64,000 nt of DNA from Azotobacter paspali (lineage in GTDB: Bacteria > Pseudomonadota > Gammaproteobacteria > Pseudomonadales > Pseudomonadaceae). Of the stretch, positions 46,892-55,499 are shown one piece after another. Location: NCBI RefSeq assembly GCF_042434745.1, contig NZ_JBHLSS010000003.1; one strand, written 5' to 3'. The first letter of the stretch is position 1; each line of letters begins with the position of its first letter. A program made the translations under genes and the position numbers. The notes beneath the pieces are model-generated. The model searched no databases. It had not been told where the DNA came from and saw only the letters and a program-made list of their open reading frames with translations.

Positions 46892-48424
46892 CTAGGTCGC
46901 TGGCGCGGCGCCGAGGATCTCTCGGTAGTCGCTCGCCAATCGCTTGCGGCTCACCTTCCCCGCGGAGGACAGCGGAATGCGCTCGACGAACAGGTATTGG
47001 CGGGGATGCTTGTATTCCGCGATCAACGCCTTCAGGTGCTGCTGCAGCCGTTGCGTGGGAAGCTCCCGCCCATGGGTAGTACGCAACAGCGCGACCGGAC
47101 GCTCGCCGATGATGGCATCAGGAACAGCGAACACCACGGCTTCGGCGATCTCGGGCAACTTGAGCAGCGCCTGCTCGACTTCCACGGGGGAGATGGAATA
47201 AGCGTCGCATTTCAGTAGGTCCTTCTCCCGACCGATGATGAGGTAACCGCCATCGTCCTGGCGCTGCACCAGGTCGCCCGTAGCCACCCAGCGCGTAGCA
47301 GGCAGGCGATCCACATCCTGGCCGTTCCACAGCCCCAGGGTATTGGCTGGCGAGCGAATCAACAGCTCGCCGGTCTCCGTCTGTTGCAGCGCGACGCCGG
47401 GCAGCGGCCAGCCGCTCGACGACTGCTCGGTGGCGGCGACATCGGGTTGGCAGAAGATCGGTCCGCCGGACTCCGTCATCCCGTAGGAACCACGCAACGT
47501 GCCGCCCCATAGGTTGTGCCAACGCCTACCCAGCTCCGGAGGACAGAGGTCACCGCCGCTGACGCTATAGGTGCTCGTCAGCGAGGGAAGGGGGGCGGCT
47601 GTCGATGCCTCGCCGGCGGCGAGCAGATTATTGAAGTGCGAGGGCGCGCCCTTCAGAAAGCTCAGCGGCAGTCGTTGCAGCAGCGCCAGGGTCGTCTCCG
47701 CCGTCAGTACGGGGAGCAACGCGACGGCCCGCCCCAGCCGGTGCGCGGCCAGGATCATCAGGATGCTCCAGGGCACGATCGCGTCCAGCATCGAATGGAC
47801 GGCCCCCGTGCCGAGGGCACCTTGGGCCGTGCGGGGTGGCATTATAGCCTCCATCAGGTTGACGGCCTGCGCCAGGGTCGCCTGGGAATGCACGACACCC
47901 TTGGGTATGCCCGTGGTGCCGGACGTATAGAAAATCCCCGCGAGCCATTCCGCGTGGGCAGGTGGCCGCTTGGCCGGCGACGAGACGAGCAGCGCGGACC
48001 AGGGCAGATACCGCTCCCCCTTGAGCGCTTCCTCGCCCGCGATGATCCAGGCCCGTTCTAGCGTGGCACTGCCCGCGATCACCGCGGCGTAACGGCTGTA
48101 GGCCTCCTGGTCGCCGACGTAGTAACGGGCGCCGCTGTGGTGGAGCAGATGCTCGATTTCGCCGACGACGAGGCGCCGATTGATCGGCACTATCACGGCG
48201 CCGATGTCCAGACAGGCATAGTACAAGGCCACCAGTTCCAGCCGATTACCCAGGTGGATAGCCACGCGGTCGCCCGGCTGCAGGCCCGCTCGCAGCAGCC
48301 CGGCGGCGACCTTGTCGGCCAGTTGCGCCAGTTCCTGGAAGGAAATCGCGCGCTGATCCTCCACCACGGCCGTGGTATCCGGCTGTTGGGCGACGACGCT
48401 GCGGAACTTGGAAAACAGACTCAT
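46892..48424 (-). CDS. cfl: Coronafacate ligase-like adenylating enzyme (Cfl)
   Basis: 510 residues, ANL ligase with all usual motifs: FYTSGTTGIPKGVVHS near residue 165, GSYGMTESGG, ATGDLVQRQDDGG, and the lid with catalytic Lys in SSAGKVSRKRL. In P. syringae, Cfl is the first gene of the cfa operon and links coronafacic acid to coronamic acid or an amino acid by an amide bond. Here too it is the first gene and faces the regulators. A role on another acid cannot be excluded from sequence alone. Confidence 0.87.
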   Translation of the reverse strand: MSLFSKFRSVVAQQPDTTAVVEDQRAISFQELAQLADKVAAGLLRAGLQPGDRVAIHLGNRLELVALYYACLDIGAVIVPINRRLVVGEIEHLLHHSGARYYVGDQEAYSRYAAVIAGSATLERAWIIAGEEALKGERYLPWSALLVSSPAKRPPAHAEWLAGIFYTSGTTGIPKGVVHSQATLAQAVNLMEAIMPPRTAQGALGTGAVHSMLDAIVPWSILMILAAHRLGRAVALLPVLTAETTLALLQRLPLSFLKGAPSHFNNLLAAGEASTAAPLPSLTSTYSVSGGDLCPPELGRRWHNLWGGTLRGSYGMTESGGPIFCQPDVAATEQSSSGWPLPGVALQQTETGELLIRSPANTLGLWNGQDVDRLPATRWVATGDLVQRQDDGGYLIIGREKDLLKCDAYSISPVEVEQALLKLPEIAEAVVFAVPDAIIGERPVALLRTTHGRELPTQRLQQHLKALIAEYKHPRQYLFVERIPLSSAGKVSRKRLASDYREILGAAPAT

Positions 48425-48781
48425 GCTAGATCACCTTTTTCTTGCACAGGCGTGCAGTTGGGAAAAGACGAGGCGTGTCGTGAAGCTGCGTCCCTAGGCA
48501 GGACCGGATTCAAGGGCCTCCGTACGGGGGCCGTCGTACAGGCGTGCCGGTCCGCTAATGCTGGGTGTCGGGAGGGCCCGCAGCCACGGGTAGCGCTGGG
48601 TGTCGGAGCGCAAGGTGTCGCTGCGAAAACGGCGGGCTCATTGACGCTGCCCGGTCAAGGAGCCGAGGCGGCCAAGTCTTGAGCCCAGCCGTCGGGAAGG
48701 GGCGGTGGATCAAATCCGCTTGGCGTAGGGTGCCAGCACAGCGGCTTGCTAGAGCGGTTCTGTAGCGCTGAATGACTGATC
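48425..48781. promoter_or_regulatory. Upstream region of the cfl-cfa operon
   Basis: No gene is supported. Close to cfl there is a short direct repeat, GCTGGGTGTCGG, at about 48560 and 48595. The cfa promoter must lie in this gap or in the repeat element to its right. No confident -35/-10 pair was picked. Confidence 0.5.
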
Positions 48782-48802
48782 GCAAGGAGGATCACCTTCG
48801 CC

Positions 48803-48886
48803 ATGGGCTTAGCATCGGGACGCAAGCCATCTGCTCCTTCAAGGAGACAGCCCACGCTCAACCACGAACCGACCTTAAAGGTGTAA
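48803..48886 (+). CDS. Possible 27-residue leader peptide before corR
   Basis: Small frame starting ATG 48803 with GGAGG 14 bases upstream, reading MGLASGRKPSAPSRR and so on, ending at TAA 48884-48886, where the inverted repeat begins. The same frame is kept with the same length in copy C (59069-59152) but not in copy B. It may be only a by-product of duplication; there is no direct evidence of translation. Confidence 0.25.
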   Translation: MGLASGRKPSAPSRRQPTLNHEPTLKV

Positions 48887-48901
48887 TGGGCGAGCGCCCA
48901 T
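48886..48901. promoter_or_regulatory. Conserved 16-bp inverted repeat, copy A
   Basis: ATGGGCGAGCGCCCAT: perfect 6-bp arms around GAGC, 78 bases before the corR start. The same site lies in copies B and C, in the same place relative to the regulator start. As it lies in the cfl/corR divergent gap, it is a candidate operator. Confidence 0.5.
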
Positions 48902-48963
48902 AGTCCATTTTGACCAAAAGTGCCCCAGGGATACGCTTTACATACAGGAGGTATACGTAGTCC

Positions 48964-49560
48964 ATGCCGAGCTCTTCGATCTTACTCATTGACGACCACG
49001 CCTTGTTCCGTTCCAGCGTGGCCCTGATGTTGGAAATGAGGCTGCCGCAGACGACGGTCAGCGAAGCTAGCACGCTCGATGAGGCTCTTACCCAAGAGTC
49101 GCCGCCGCCCGATCTCATCCTGCTCGATGTGCAGCTGGAAGATACCAACGGCCTGGAAGGCATCGCCTTGCTGCAAGAGCGCTGGCTCTTGGCGAAGGTG
49201 GTGATCTTGTCCGCCTTCGACCGGGATGCGGTCGTGTGCGAGGCGATCCAGCGCGGTGCGGTGGAGTTTCACGCCAAGACGGAATGTCCGGAGCGCCTGC
49301 TGCAGCGGATCCAGGCGCTACTCTCCGGTGGCCACCCCGAACCGGCGATCCTCATCACCCCTCCGTTGTCGCTCACTCCACGCCAGCGCCAAGTGCTCAG
49401 GTTGCTGTGCCAGGGGTTGACGAACAAGGAGATTGCCTTGCAGCTCAGGCGCTCGGAGCATACGGTCCGCAGCCATGTCCAGGCGATACTGACCAGCCTC
49501 CAGGCGTCCAGCCGTACCGAGGCGGCAGATGCCGCGCGCCGCCTCGGACTCGTCCTGTGA
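48964..49560 (+). CDS. corR: LuxR-type response regulator of coronatine genes (CorR-like)
   Basis: 198 residues. Receiver domain with acidic pair in LLIDDH (10-11) and phosphoacceptor Asp55 in LILLDVQL. The C-terminal LuxR/NarL helix-turn-helix (about 139-198) has LTPRQRQVLRLLCQGLTNKEIALQL and TVRSHVQAILTSL. In P. syringae, CorR activates cfa and cma promoters when signalled by CorS; CorP is a related receiver without DNA-binding helices. Since this copy has both domains, CorR is the better name. It is coupled to corS by a GTGA overlap. Confidence 0.85.
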   Translation: MPSSSILLIDDHALFRSSVALMLEMRLPQTTVSEASTLDEALTQESPPPDLILLDVQLEDTNGLEGIALLQERWLLAKVVILSAFDRDAVVCEAIQRGAVEFHAKTECPERLLQRIQALLSGGHPEPAILITPPLSLTPRQRQVLRLLCQGLTNKEIALQLRRSEHTVRSHVQAILTSLQASSRTEAADAARRLGLVL

Positions 49561-51002
49561 GGCATGATGATCGCTCATACCAGGAGGCCTTACGGCTGAT
49601 CCTGGTCGAACTCACCCGGTCGCTGGTCAAGATCACCCTGCTCGCCACCAGCCTGACCTTGACTTTCACCCTGCTCGACGGCTTCCAGGCCCGTTTTTCT
49701 TGGCCAGCCCTCGCGCAACTGAGCGGCGACTGGGACCCTGACGCCATCCAAACGCAATTGTTGCTTTGGTATGTCGCCGTCCTGAGTCTCAGAATGGGGC
49801 AGGTCATCTATGCGCGCCGGGCGTTACGACTCGGCCTGGACGCTGGCCGGGTGGAGCCAGTGGTTCGTGTCCTTATGCTGGCAGGGATCTCGGAAAGCGT
49901 CGTCTGGGCAACGCTGTGCGAAATTGCCCTTCAACAGGCCTTTCCTACATCCTTCATCGGATTGCTATTGGTGCTGTTCGCCACGCTCGGCAATGCCAAG
50001 GCGTCGCTGAATTGTGCCGTGCCCAGTCTTTATCTGGGGCGCATCCTGCTGCCGGCGACCCTGATCGCGATGTGGCTTCTGCGCGTCGGTGATGACCTGC
50101 ACAGGATCCTGGGGATCACCGTGCTGCTATATGGCCTGGGTCTCTGCCGATGGGCGCGCTCAGGTGGGCTGCGCCTGGTGAAGCAATTGAAACGGCAATT
50201 GCTGCTAAATGAGACCACCCAGCGGGCACGCCGTGACGTGCAGCAGCTCCGCATCGCCTTGCAACGGGCGCGGCAGTCGAATAAGGCCCGCTGTCAGCTA
50301 CTGGCTGGCGCCAGCCATGACCTGCGCCAGTCCCTGCAGGCTCAGGGATTTTTTCTGGCAGCTTTGGCCGGCAGTCCGCTCGATCCTCAACAGTGGCAAC
50401 TGCTGGTCAAGGCCCGGACGGCCGTCACGACCACTACCGACATGCTGAATACGGTTCTGGACCTGTCGCGCATCGAACTGGGAGCGTTGCAGCCGACATT
50501 GCAGGTTTTTGCCCTGCAGCCGCTGCTGGATAAGCTGGAAATGGAGCTGGCGCCCCTCGCCAACGGCAAGGGCCTCAGCTACCGCACGCGGGATACGGAG
50601 CTATTGTCATTGTCCGATCCAGCCTTGCTGGAGCTGATACTGCGAAATCTCATCAACAATGCGATCCGCTACACCTTGAAGGGCGGCGTCCTGGTCGCTT
50701 GCCGGCGGCGCCATGGCTACCTCCAGATCGAGGTCATCGACACCGGCGTCGGTATCGCTCCCCAGCACCAACAGGAAATCTTCCGCGACTTTCACCAGCT
50801 TGACCATCCGACCCGGAACAACCACGACGGGCTAGGTCTGGGGCTTGCCATCGTTGCCAGGTTGGCTCGCCTCTTAGGCCATCCGTTGACCCTGGTTTCC
50901 CGAGAGGGGCACGGCAGCGCTTTTCGGGTGCGTCTCCCCTTGGTCAGGCCGCTGATAGCTGACGGTGAGACGGTCCTTGTGCCCGATACAGCCAAGACTT
51001 AG
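49557..51002 (+). CDS. corS: Membrane sensor histidine kinase (CorS-like)
   Basis: 481 residues if started at GTG 49557, which overlaps the corR stop (GTGA). The N-terminal part has about six hydrophobic helices (residues 15-215), followed by a coiled coil and the H-box GASHDLRQSL with His254, then N-box NLINNAIRY, G1 DTGVGIAP and G2 GLGLGLAIVARL. In P. syringae, CorS senses temperature for coronatine control; whether this one does is unknown. Its stop TAG is made of the target TA plus the first G of the adjacent MITE. Confidence 0.87.
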   Translation: MRHDDRSYQEALRLILVELTRSLVKITLLATSLTLTFTLLDGFQARFSWPALAQLSGDWDPDAIQTQLLLWYVAVLSLRMGQVIYARRALRLGLDAGRVEPVVRVLMLAGISESVVWATLCEIALQQAFPTSFIGLLLVLFATLGNAKASLNCAVPSLYLGRILLPATLIAMWLLRVGDDLHRILGITVLLYGLGLCRWARSGGLRLVKQLKRQLLLNETTQRARRDVQQLRIALQRARQSNKARCQLLAGASHDLRQSLQAQGFFLAALAGSPLDPQQWQLLVKARTAVTTTTDMLNTVLDLSRIELGALQPTLQVFALQPLLDKLEMELAPLANGKGLSYRTRDTELLSLSDPALLELILRNLINNAIRYTLKGGVLVACRRRHGYLQIEVIDTGVGIAPQHQQEIFRDFHQLDHPTRNNHDGLGLGLAIVARLARLLGHPLTLVSREGHGSAFRVRLPLVRPLIADGETVLVPDTAKT

Positions 51003-51158
51003 AGCGGCTAACAAAACGTAGCGAGCGGTTGTCAGGCGGGTGCGCGCGGCGCGCAGGAACCGGACCGGGCTCGCGCGCGAGTGTACGAGTGGTACATGAG
51101 GATTCCGAGCACTGCACGCGTCCGTCTGGCGGACGCACAGTAATTTTGTTAGCCGCTC
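51002..51158. mobile_element. MITE-like element, 157 bp
   Basis: Perfect 15-bp terminal inverted repeats GAGCGGCTAACAAAA (51002-51016) and TTTTGTTAGCCGCTC (51144-51158), flanked on both sides by TTA (50999-51001 and 51159-51161) as a target duplication. The inside has no gene. Similar ends occur in IS5-family elements of pseudomonads, so it is probably a non-autonomous relative. It sits between corS and the broken second regulator gene. Confidence 0.85.
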
Positions 51159-51161
51159 TTA

Positions 51162-51499
51162 GCGAGAGTCTTGAATGCCGGCGACGTTTTAGCGCACCTC
51201 GACCAAAACCTGGCGCGGCATTGGCCGCCTCCGTGCGGCTGGACGCCTGGAGGATGGTCAGTATCGCCTGGACATGGCTGCGGACCCTGTGCTCCGAGCG
51301 CCTGAGCTGCAAGGCAATCTCCTGCCAGCGGCACATCGAGCAGGATGAAATCGGGTGCCGGCAACGCCTGGGCGAGCGCCTCCTCGATCCTGCTGGCTTC
51401 GCTGACCGTCGTACCCGGCAGCCTCATTTCCAACATCAGGGCCACGCTGAAACGGAACAAGGCGTGATCATCAATGAGCAAGCTCGAAGCGCTCGGCAT
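51162..51499 (-). pseudogene. Second response regulator copy, internally deleted (corR/corP paralogue)
   Basis: Starts like CorR (MPSASSLLIDDHALFRFSVALMLEMRLP) and keeps the receiver to LLDV, then jumps to the helix-turn-helix coding region out of frame. The correct frame there reads IALQLRRSEHRVRSHVQAILT. Compared with corR about 290 bases from mid-receiver to helix 2 are missing. It faces corS and is divergent from cmaD, the place where P. syringae carries a third regulatory gene. Probably not functional. Confidence 0.85.
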
Positions 51500-51641
51500 G
51501 GACTCCGTGTACCTCCAGTAAAGCGTATCCCCGGGGCACTTTTGGTCAAAATGGACTATGGGCGCTCGCCCATTATGCCTTTAAGGTCGGTTCGTGGTTG
51601 AGCGCGGGCTGTCTCCTTGAACGAGCAGATGGCTTGCGGCG
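51350..51641 (-). repeat. Regulator/promoter repeat, copy B (inverted)
   Basis: Reverse-oriented copy of the segment at 48.8-49.1 kb, matching from the CGCAAGCCATCTGCT block through the inverted repeat into the receiver coding region. Left of that block the match stops, so the 27-codon frame has no start here. Confidence 0.8.
51558..51573. promoter_or_regulatory. Conserved 16-bp inverted repeat, copy B
   Basis: ATGGGCGCTCGCCCAT, the reverse complement of copy A's site. It lies 128 bases before cmaD in the divergent gap, so each of the two biosynthetic operons has this site upstream. Confidence 0.5.
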
Positions 51642-51700
51642 TGAAGCTTACCGAGGTGCCGGGCAACCGGCCCCCTTATTGACGACGAGGCAGGTAAACC

Positions 51701-51931
51701 ATGAGCTCAGCAAAACTTGATCGGATCTTCGAGGCCATTTTTCAGCGTCCGGTGGGAGATGACGAAGACATCTTCGACCTAGGTGCCAATTCTCTCACCG
51801 CCATTCAATTGATCGGTCAGGTCAATGAGGCGTTTGGCGTCAATATCAATATGGAGCAGTTCTTCCTGGCGCCTTGCAAGCAAACGGTACTTGCGCAGTT
51901 ACAAGCCGCCCCTGCGGCACACACAGCCTGA
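51701..51931 (+). CDS. cmaD: Coronamic acid carrier protein CmaD
   Basis: 76 residues. Carrier protein with phosphopantetheine Ser31 in LGANSLTAIQL. In P. syringae, CmaD receives L-allo-isoleucine from CmaA through CmaE and holds it for chlorination and cyclopropane formation. It is the first gene of the rightward cma operon. Confidence 0.9.
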   Translation: MSSAKLDRIFEAIFQRPVGDDEDIFDLGANSLTAIQLIGQVNEAFGVNINMEQFFLAPCKQTVLAQLQAAPAAHTA

Positions 51932-51941
51932 GAGGGTTGCC

Positions 51942-52790
51942 ATGCACAGCCTGTTCACACTGCCCCTGAACTTGGAGCGAGCCGGCAAGGTGATCTGTGT
52001 CCAGAGCTTGCCGTTCGACCCTGCCCGGGAAACCCTCCTATTGTTGTCGCCCGTGGGCACCCAGTGCTTCTACATGAAGAACGCCGCACTGTATCTGATC
52101 AGCCATTTCAATCTGATCATCCTGGAAAGCGACACCTGGCTGGCGTATGCCAACGCTGCCGGGGTCAATCCCGAAGAAGGCGTTGCGGACTTCATCCGCC
52201 AGCTCAATGCAGCGCTGCCAGAAACCGTGCGTGTAGATGCACTGGTGGGCTATTGCTCCTCAGCGCCCTTGGCACTCTTGGCAGCCAGCCAAGGTGCTTG
52301 TCGCACCTTGCTACTGCTTAATGGCGCGTACTTTCTCAAAGCCGACGGGGTGATCAAGAGCCAATACGAGCGCGATGTGGAACGCATGATGCAGTCCATT
52401 CCCCAAGGCAATTGCGCCCAGGTCTACGAAGCCGTAAGTCTGTTGCACACCAACAGCGCCTATACCCCCAGTGACTATCGCTACCAGCAGGTTCGCCCTC
52501 TGCGAGAACTGTCTGCGTTCCGCCAGTACCTTACGTTCCTCAACAGCCTGGCGAGCTTGGAACTGGTCAGAACTGCACAGACCGTAAAGACCCCTACTCT
52601 GGTGTGGTGCGGCAGCCAGGACCGTTATACCGACACCGCATCTTCCCGATACATCGCCCAGCTGCTGCCTCACAGTGAACTGGTGGAGGATCCTGAAGGC
52701 CAGCATCACGATTTTGTCGATGGCCACGAACATTTGTACCAGGCGATGACCCGTTTTCTGGCCCGTCACGAGCAGAGGGCCGTGCAATGA
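51942..52790 (+). CDS. cmaE: Aminoacyl shuttle acyltransferase CmaE
   Basis: 282 residues from ATG 51942, 11 bases after cmaD. Alpha/beta hydrolase fold with a cysteine nucleophile, GYCSSAP (Cys105), in place of the usual serine, which is the mark of CmaE/SyrC-type transferases that move an aminoacyl group between carrier domains. The C-terminal Asp/His are in WCGSQDRYTD and GQHHDFVDGHEH. Its stop overlaps the cmaA ATG. Confidence 0.9.
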   Translation: MHSLFTLPLNLERAGKVICVQSLPFDPARETLLLLSPVGTQCFYMKNAALYLISHFNLIILESDTWLAYANAAGVNPEEGVADFIRQLNAALPETVRVDALVGYCSSAPLALLAASQGACRTLLLLNGAYFLKADGVIKSQYERDVERMMQSIPQGNCAQVYEAVSLLHTNSAYTPSDYRYQQVRPLRELSAFRQYLTFLNSLASLELVRTAQTVKTPTLVWCGSQDRYTDTASSRYIAQLLPHSELVEDPEGQHHDFVDGHEHLYQAMTRFLARHEQRAVQ

Positions 52791-54574
52791 CCACCTACCA
52801 GTCACGCCTCCCCAAAGCCTACCGCCGATTTGAGTCGGTCTGCACGCAAGCGCCAAACGCAATTGCGGTGGTGGACGAAGGCAAACCAGTCACTTATCAA
52901 CAGCTCCAGACGCAGGTGCTGGAACGTAGCGAAGCACTGACACGTCAAGGCCTGGCAGACCATCCTTACCTGCCGCTGATGGCCAACCGGTGCCTTGAGT
53001 ATCTGATAACGATGCTGGCCTGCTGCAAACTAGGAATTGCCTACGTCTCCATTGAGCCAGGCACACCCAGCAAACGCCTGATCGCCGTGCTGGAACAATT
53101 GGGCTGCAACCATTTGCTATTGCTCGGTCAGCCAACGGACTTGCGCCCTGACCCAAGGCTGACATGCTTTCGCCTGGACGACTGCGGCACCCTGTGCTCC
53201 GACGGCCCTGCGCTACGCCAGCCTATCCAACGGCGTCCGGATGATGCCTCGGTGATAACCGTGATGTTTACCTCTGGCACTACCGGCGTCCCCAAAGGTG
53301 TACGCATCAGCCATGACGGGTTGCTGAATCTAGTAGACAACGTACAGCACCAGGTCCAGGGCAAGCCCCGCAGCTATGTACATCACTCGTCCATCGGCTT
53401 CGATGCTGCCTTGTTTGAAGTCTGGGTACCGCTGCTGACCGGCGCCCGCGTCACCCTGCAACCTGGCGCGTTCAATATAGATGCACTGGATCACCGCGTA
53501 CGCGCGGCCAACTGCGATGTGCTGTTACTGACCACCTCACTGTTCCACCTGGTGGCGCAACACCGCCTTTCAATGCTCGACGCTGTGCGCGTGCTCTATG
53601 TTGGCGGTGAAGTACTCAAGCCGGTGCATGCCCGCGCGCTGCTGTTGGCCAATCCCCGCATTACCTTGGTGAATGGCTACGGCCCGACCGAGAACACGGT
53701 GTTCTCCACTTGGTACCGTCTGAACAAGCCTGAGGACGCCGAGCGAGACGTACTGCCCATCGGGCAGTTCCTACACCAGGTGCACGGCAAAATCGTCGAC
53801 GCCCAACTGCAAGAGGTGGAGGTCGGCACGCCCGGCGAGTTGCTGCTCACGGGTGCCAATCTGGCCCTGGGTTACCTCGACGAAGCTTTGACCCAGACCC
53901 GCTTTCTGCAACTACCGGAAGGCACCTATTACCGGACCGGCGACTATGTCATCCAAGATGAGCACGGCAGGCTTTTCTACCAGGGTCGCATCGACGAACA
54001 GGTAAAAATCAAAGGCTTCCGGGTGGAGATCGCCGAGGTCGAACATGCGCTGACCCAACTGCCTGGCGTCGCCCAGGCTGTGGTGCAGGCGCATGCCATG
54101 AACGAATTGGAAAACAGCCTGCACGCTTTCATCGTGCTCCGGCATGGCTGGCCAGCTATCGAAGAAGGCAGGCTCATGAGCCTACTGGGCGACCGGCTTC
54201 CCCATTACATGGTACCGACGCGGATCCACTACTTAGCGGAACTTCCGCTGACGGCCAATGGCAAGGTCGACAAGCGTTCCTTACCGCCACCGGAGAAAGC
54301 AGTTGCAGCGTCCCCGCACGTTGGTTCGGCAGTGCTCGAGACCTGGTCCGGCATCCTCGGCATCCGCAACCTGCAGCTGGAACACTCAATCTACGGCTAT
54401 GGCGCCTCATCCTTGAGCGTGGTCATGGCCCATAGCCGCATCAACGAAATACTTGGCAGAAGAACCCCGTTCGACGAAGTCGCCAGGCTGAACACCTTGC
54501 AAGAGTGGGTGCAGTACTACGCAACGCATGAAGACCCAGTAACCTCTATCAGGAGCCAACATGGAAATCACTGA
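52787..54574 (+). CDS. cmaA: Non-ribosomal peptide synthetase module CmaA (A-T)
   Basis: 595 residues, adenylation plus carrier domain. A-domain motifs: MFTSGTTGVPKG (near 160), FDAALFEVW, NGYGPTENTVF, YRTGDYV, GRIDEQVKIKGFRVE and the Lys of LTANGKVDKRSLP. The carrier part (about 520-590) has Ser542 in YGYGASSLSVV, a variant of the usual GGxSL. No condensation domain. In P. syringae, CmaA activates L-allo-isoleucine. Overlaps cmaB by 14 bases. Confidence 0.93.
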   Translation: MTTYQSRLPKAYRRFESVCTQAPNAIAVVDEGKPVTYQQLQTQVLERSEALTRQGLADHPYLPLMANRCLEYLITMLACCKLGIAYVSIEPGTPSKRLIAVLEQLGCNHLLLLGQPTDLRPDPRLTCFRLDDCGTLCSDGPALRQPIQRRPDDASVITVMFTSGTTGVPKGVRISHDGLLNLVDNVQHQVQGKPRSYVHHSSIGFDAALFEVWVPLLTGARVTLQPGAFNIDALDHRVRAANCDVLLLTTSLFHLVAQHRLSMLDAVRVLYVGGEVLKPVHARALLLANPRITLVNGYGPTENTVFSTWYRLNKPEDAERDVLPIGQFLHQVHGKIVDAQLQEVEVGTPGELLLTGANLALGYLDEALTQTRFLQLPEGTYYRTGDYVIQDEHGRLFYQGRIDEQVKIKGFRVEIAEVEHALTQLPGVAQAVVQAHAMNELENSLHAFIVLRHGWPAIEEGRLMSLLGDRLPHYMVPTRIHYLAELPLTANGKVDKRSLPPPEKAVAASPHVGSAVLETWSGILGIRNLQLEHSIYGYGASSLSVVMAHSRINEILGRRTPFDEVARLNTLQEWVQYYATHEDPVTSIRSQHGNH

Positions 54575-55490
54575 CTTTTCGTTGACGGAACAGGAACTTC
54601 AGCAATTTGATCGGGATGGGTTTATCGGTCCCTTCACGCTCTATGAGCCTGAAGAGATGAAACAGATGCATAAGACCATCCGAGCACAACTGTTCAACCG
54701 TACCCATGCTCCCTACGACGCGCCATTGGATGTCGCGATCACCAACTACGACCGCCACCTGGATGTGGACTTGCTGACCCGTCATGTGTTTCGCAAGGAA
54801 ATCGTGCATCGAGTGCGAAGCATCCTCGGCCCGGATGTAATCTGCTGGCGCAGCGAGTTCATCCCCAAATACCCAGGCAACGAAGGCACTGACTGGCACC
54901 AGGCAGACACGTTCGCTCACGCCTCCGGCAAGCCGCAACTGGTGTGGCCCGAGGGCGAGTTGTTCGGCGGCGCTATTAATGTGTGGACGGGTTTCACCGA
55001 TGCCACCCAAGAAAACGGCTGCATGCAGTTCATCCCCGGCAGCCACAAGCAAATGAACTACGACGAATCCGGGGGCATGACCTTCGACCCGGTTACCAAC
55101 AATAATGTGGTGAAGGGGCAGTACGCACGGGGATTCAACGGCTACGACTACACCACTCTGCAAAAGGACAAGTCGTGGAAGCCGGATGAAGCTTCGGCAG
55201 TACCGATCGTGATGAAAGCGGGCCAGTTCGTAATCTTCCGCTCGATGCTGATGCACAGCTCGCTACCTAACTCGACAACCGACAAGACTCGCCTGGGCTA
55301 TGTCGCCCGCTACGTACCCGGACGGGTCAAGGTTTACCCAGATACGGATTACGTTAAGGAATTCGGGGGCGAGTATCGGCTTGATCGGTTCGGCGTGGTG
55401 CAGGTGGCCGGTACCACCACCGACCCCAAGAACAGAGTGGCCAGCAAGAGCCTCAGCGGCATGGACCTGAAGCCCCTAGTCATTTATTGA
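54561..55490 (+). CDS. cmaB: Non-haem iron halogenase CmaB
   Basis: 309 residues, PhyH/SyrB2-like cupin. The iron site has His113-x-Ala115 in WHQADTF, where oxygenases have HxD; loss of the carboxylate leaves room for chloride. The second His is His232 in LMHSSLP, and the 2-oxoglutarate Arg is in the following KTRLGYVARY. In P. syringae, CmaB chlorinates the gamma carbon of carrier-bound L-allo-isoleucine. Confidence 0.94.
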   Translation: MEITDFSLTEQELQQFDRDGFIGPFTLYEPEEMKQMHKTIRAQLFNRTHAPYDAPLDVAITNYDRHLDVDLLTRHVFRKEIVHRVRSILGPDVICWRSEFIPKYPGNEGTDWHQADTFAHASGKPQLVWPEGELFGGAINVWTGFTDATQENGCMQFIPGSHKQMNYDESGGMTFDPVTNNNVVKGQYARGFNGYDYTTLQKDKSWKPDEASAVPIVMKAGQFVIFRSMLMHSSLPNSTTDKTRLGYVARYVPGRVKVYPDTDYVKEFGGEYRLDRFGVVQVAGTTTDPKNRVASKSLSGMDLKPLVIY

Positions 55491-55499
55491 GGATTGATC

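Larger units (their letters stand above)
48782..49130 (+). repeat. Regulator/promoter repeat, copy A (intact gene)
   Basis: First of three copies of one segment: an upstream block with a 27-codon frame, the inverted repeat ATGGGC-GAGC-GCCCAT, a conserved spacer, then the 5' part of the response-regulator gene. Copies B (51641-51350, reversed) and C (59047-59368) match closely. Copies B and C are more like each other than like A (for example MRLPGTTVSEAS versus MRLPQTTVSEAS). Confidence 0.85.

Noticed and set aside
49236..49556. N-terminal extension of corS inside corR
   Set aside because: Out-of-frame reading of corR; the GTG at 49557 overlapping the corR stop is the sensible start.
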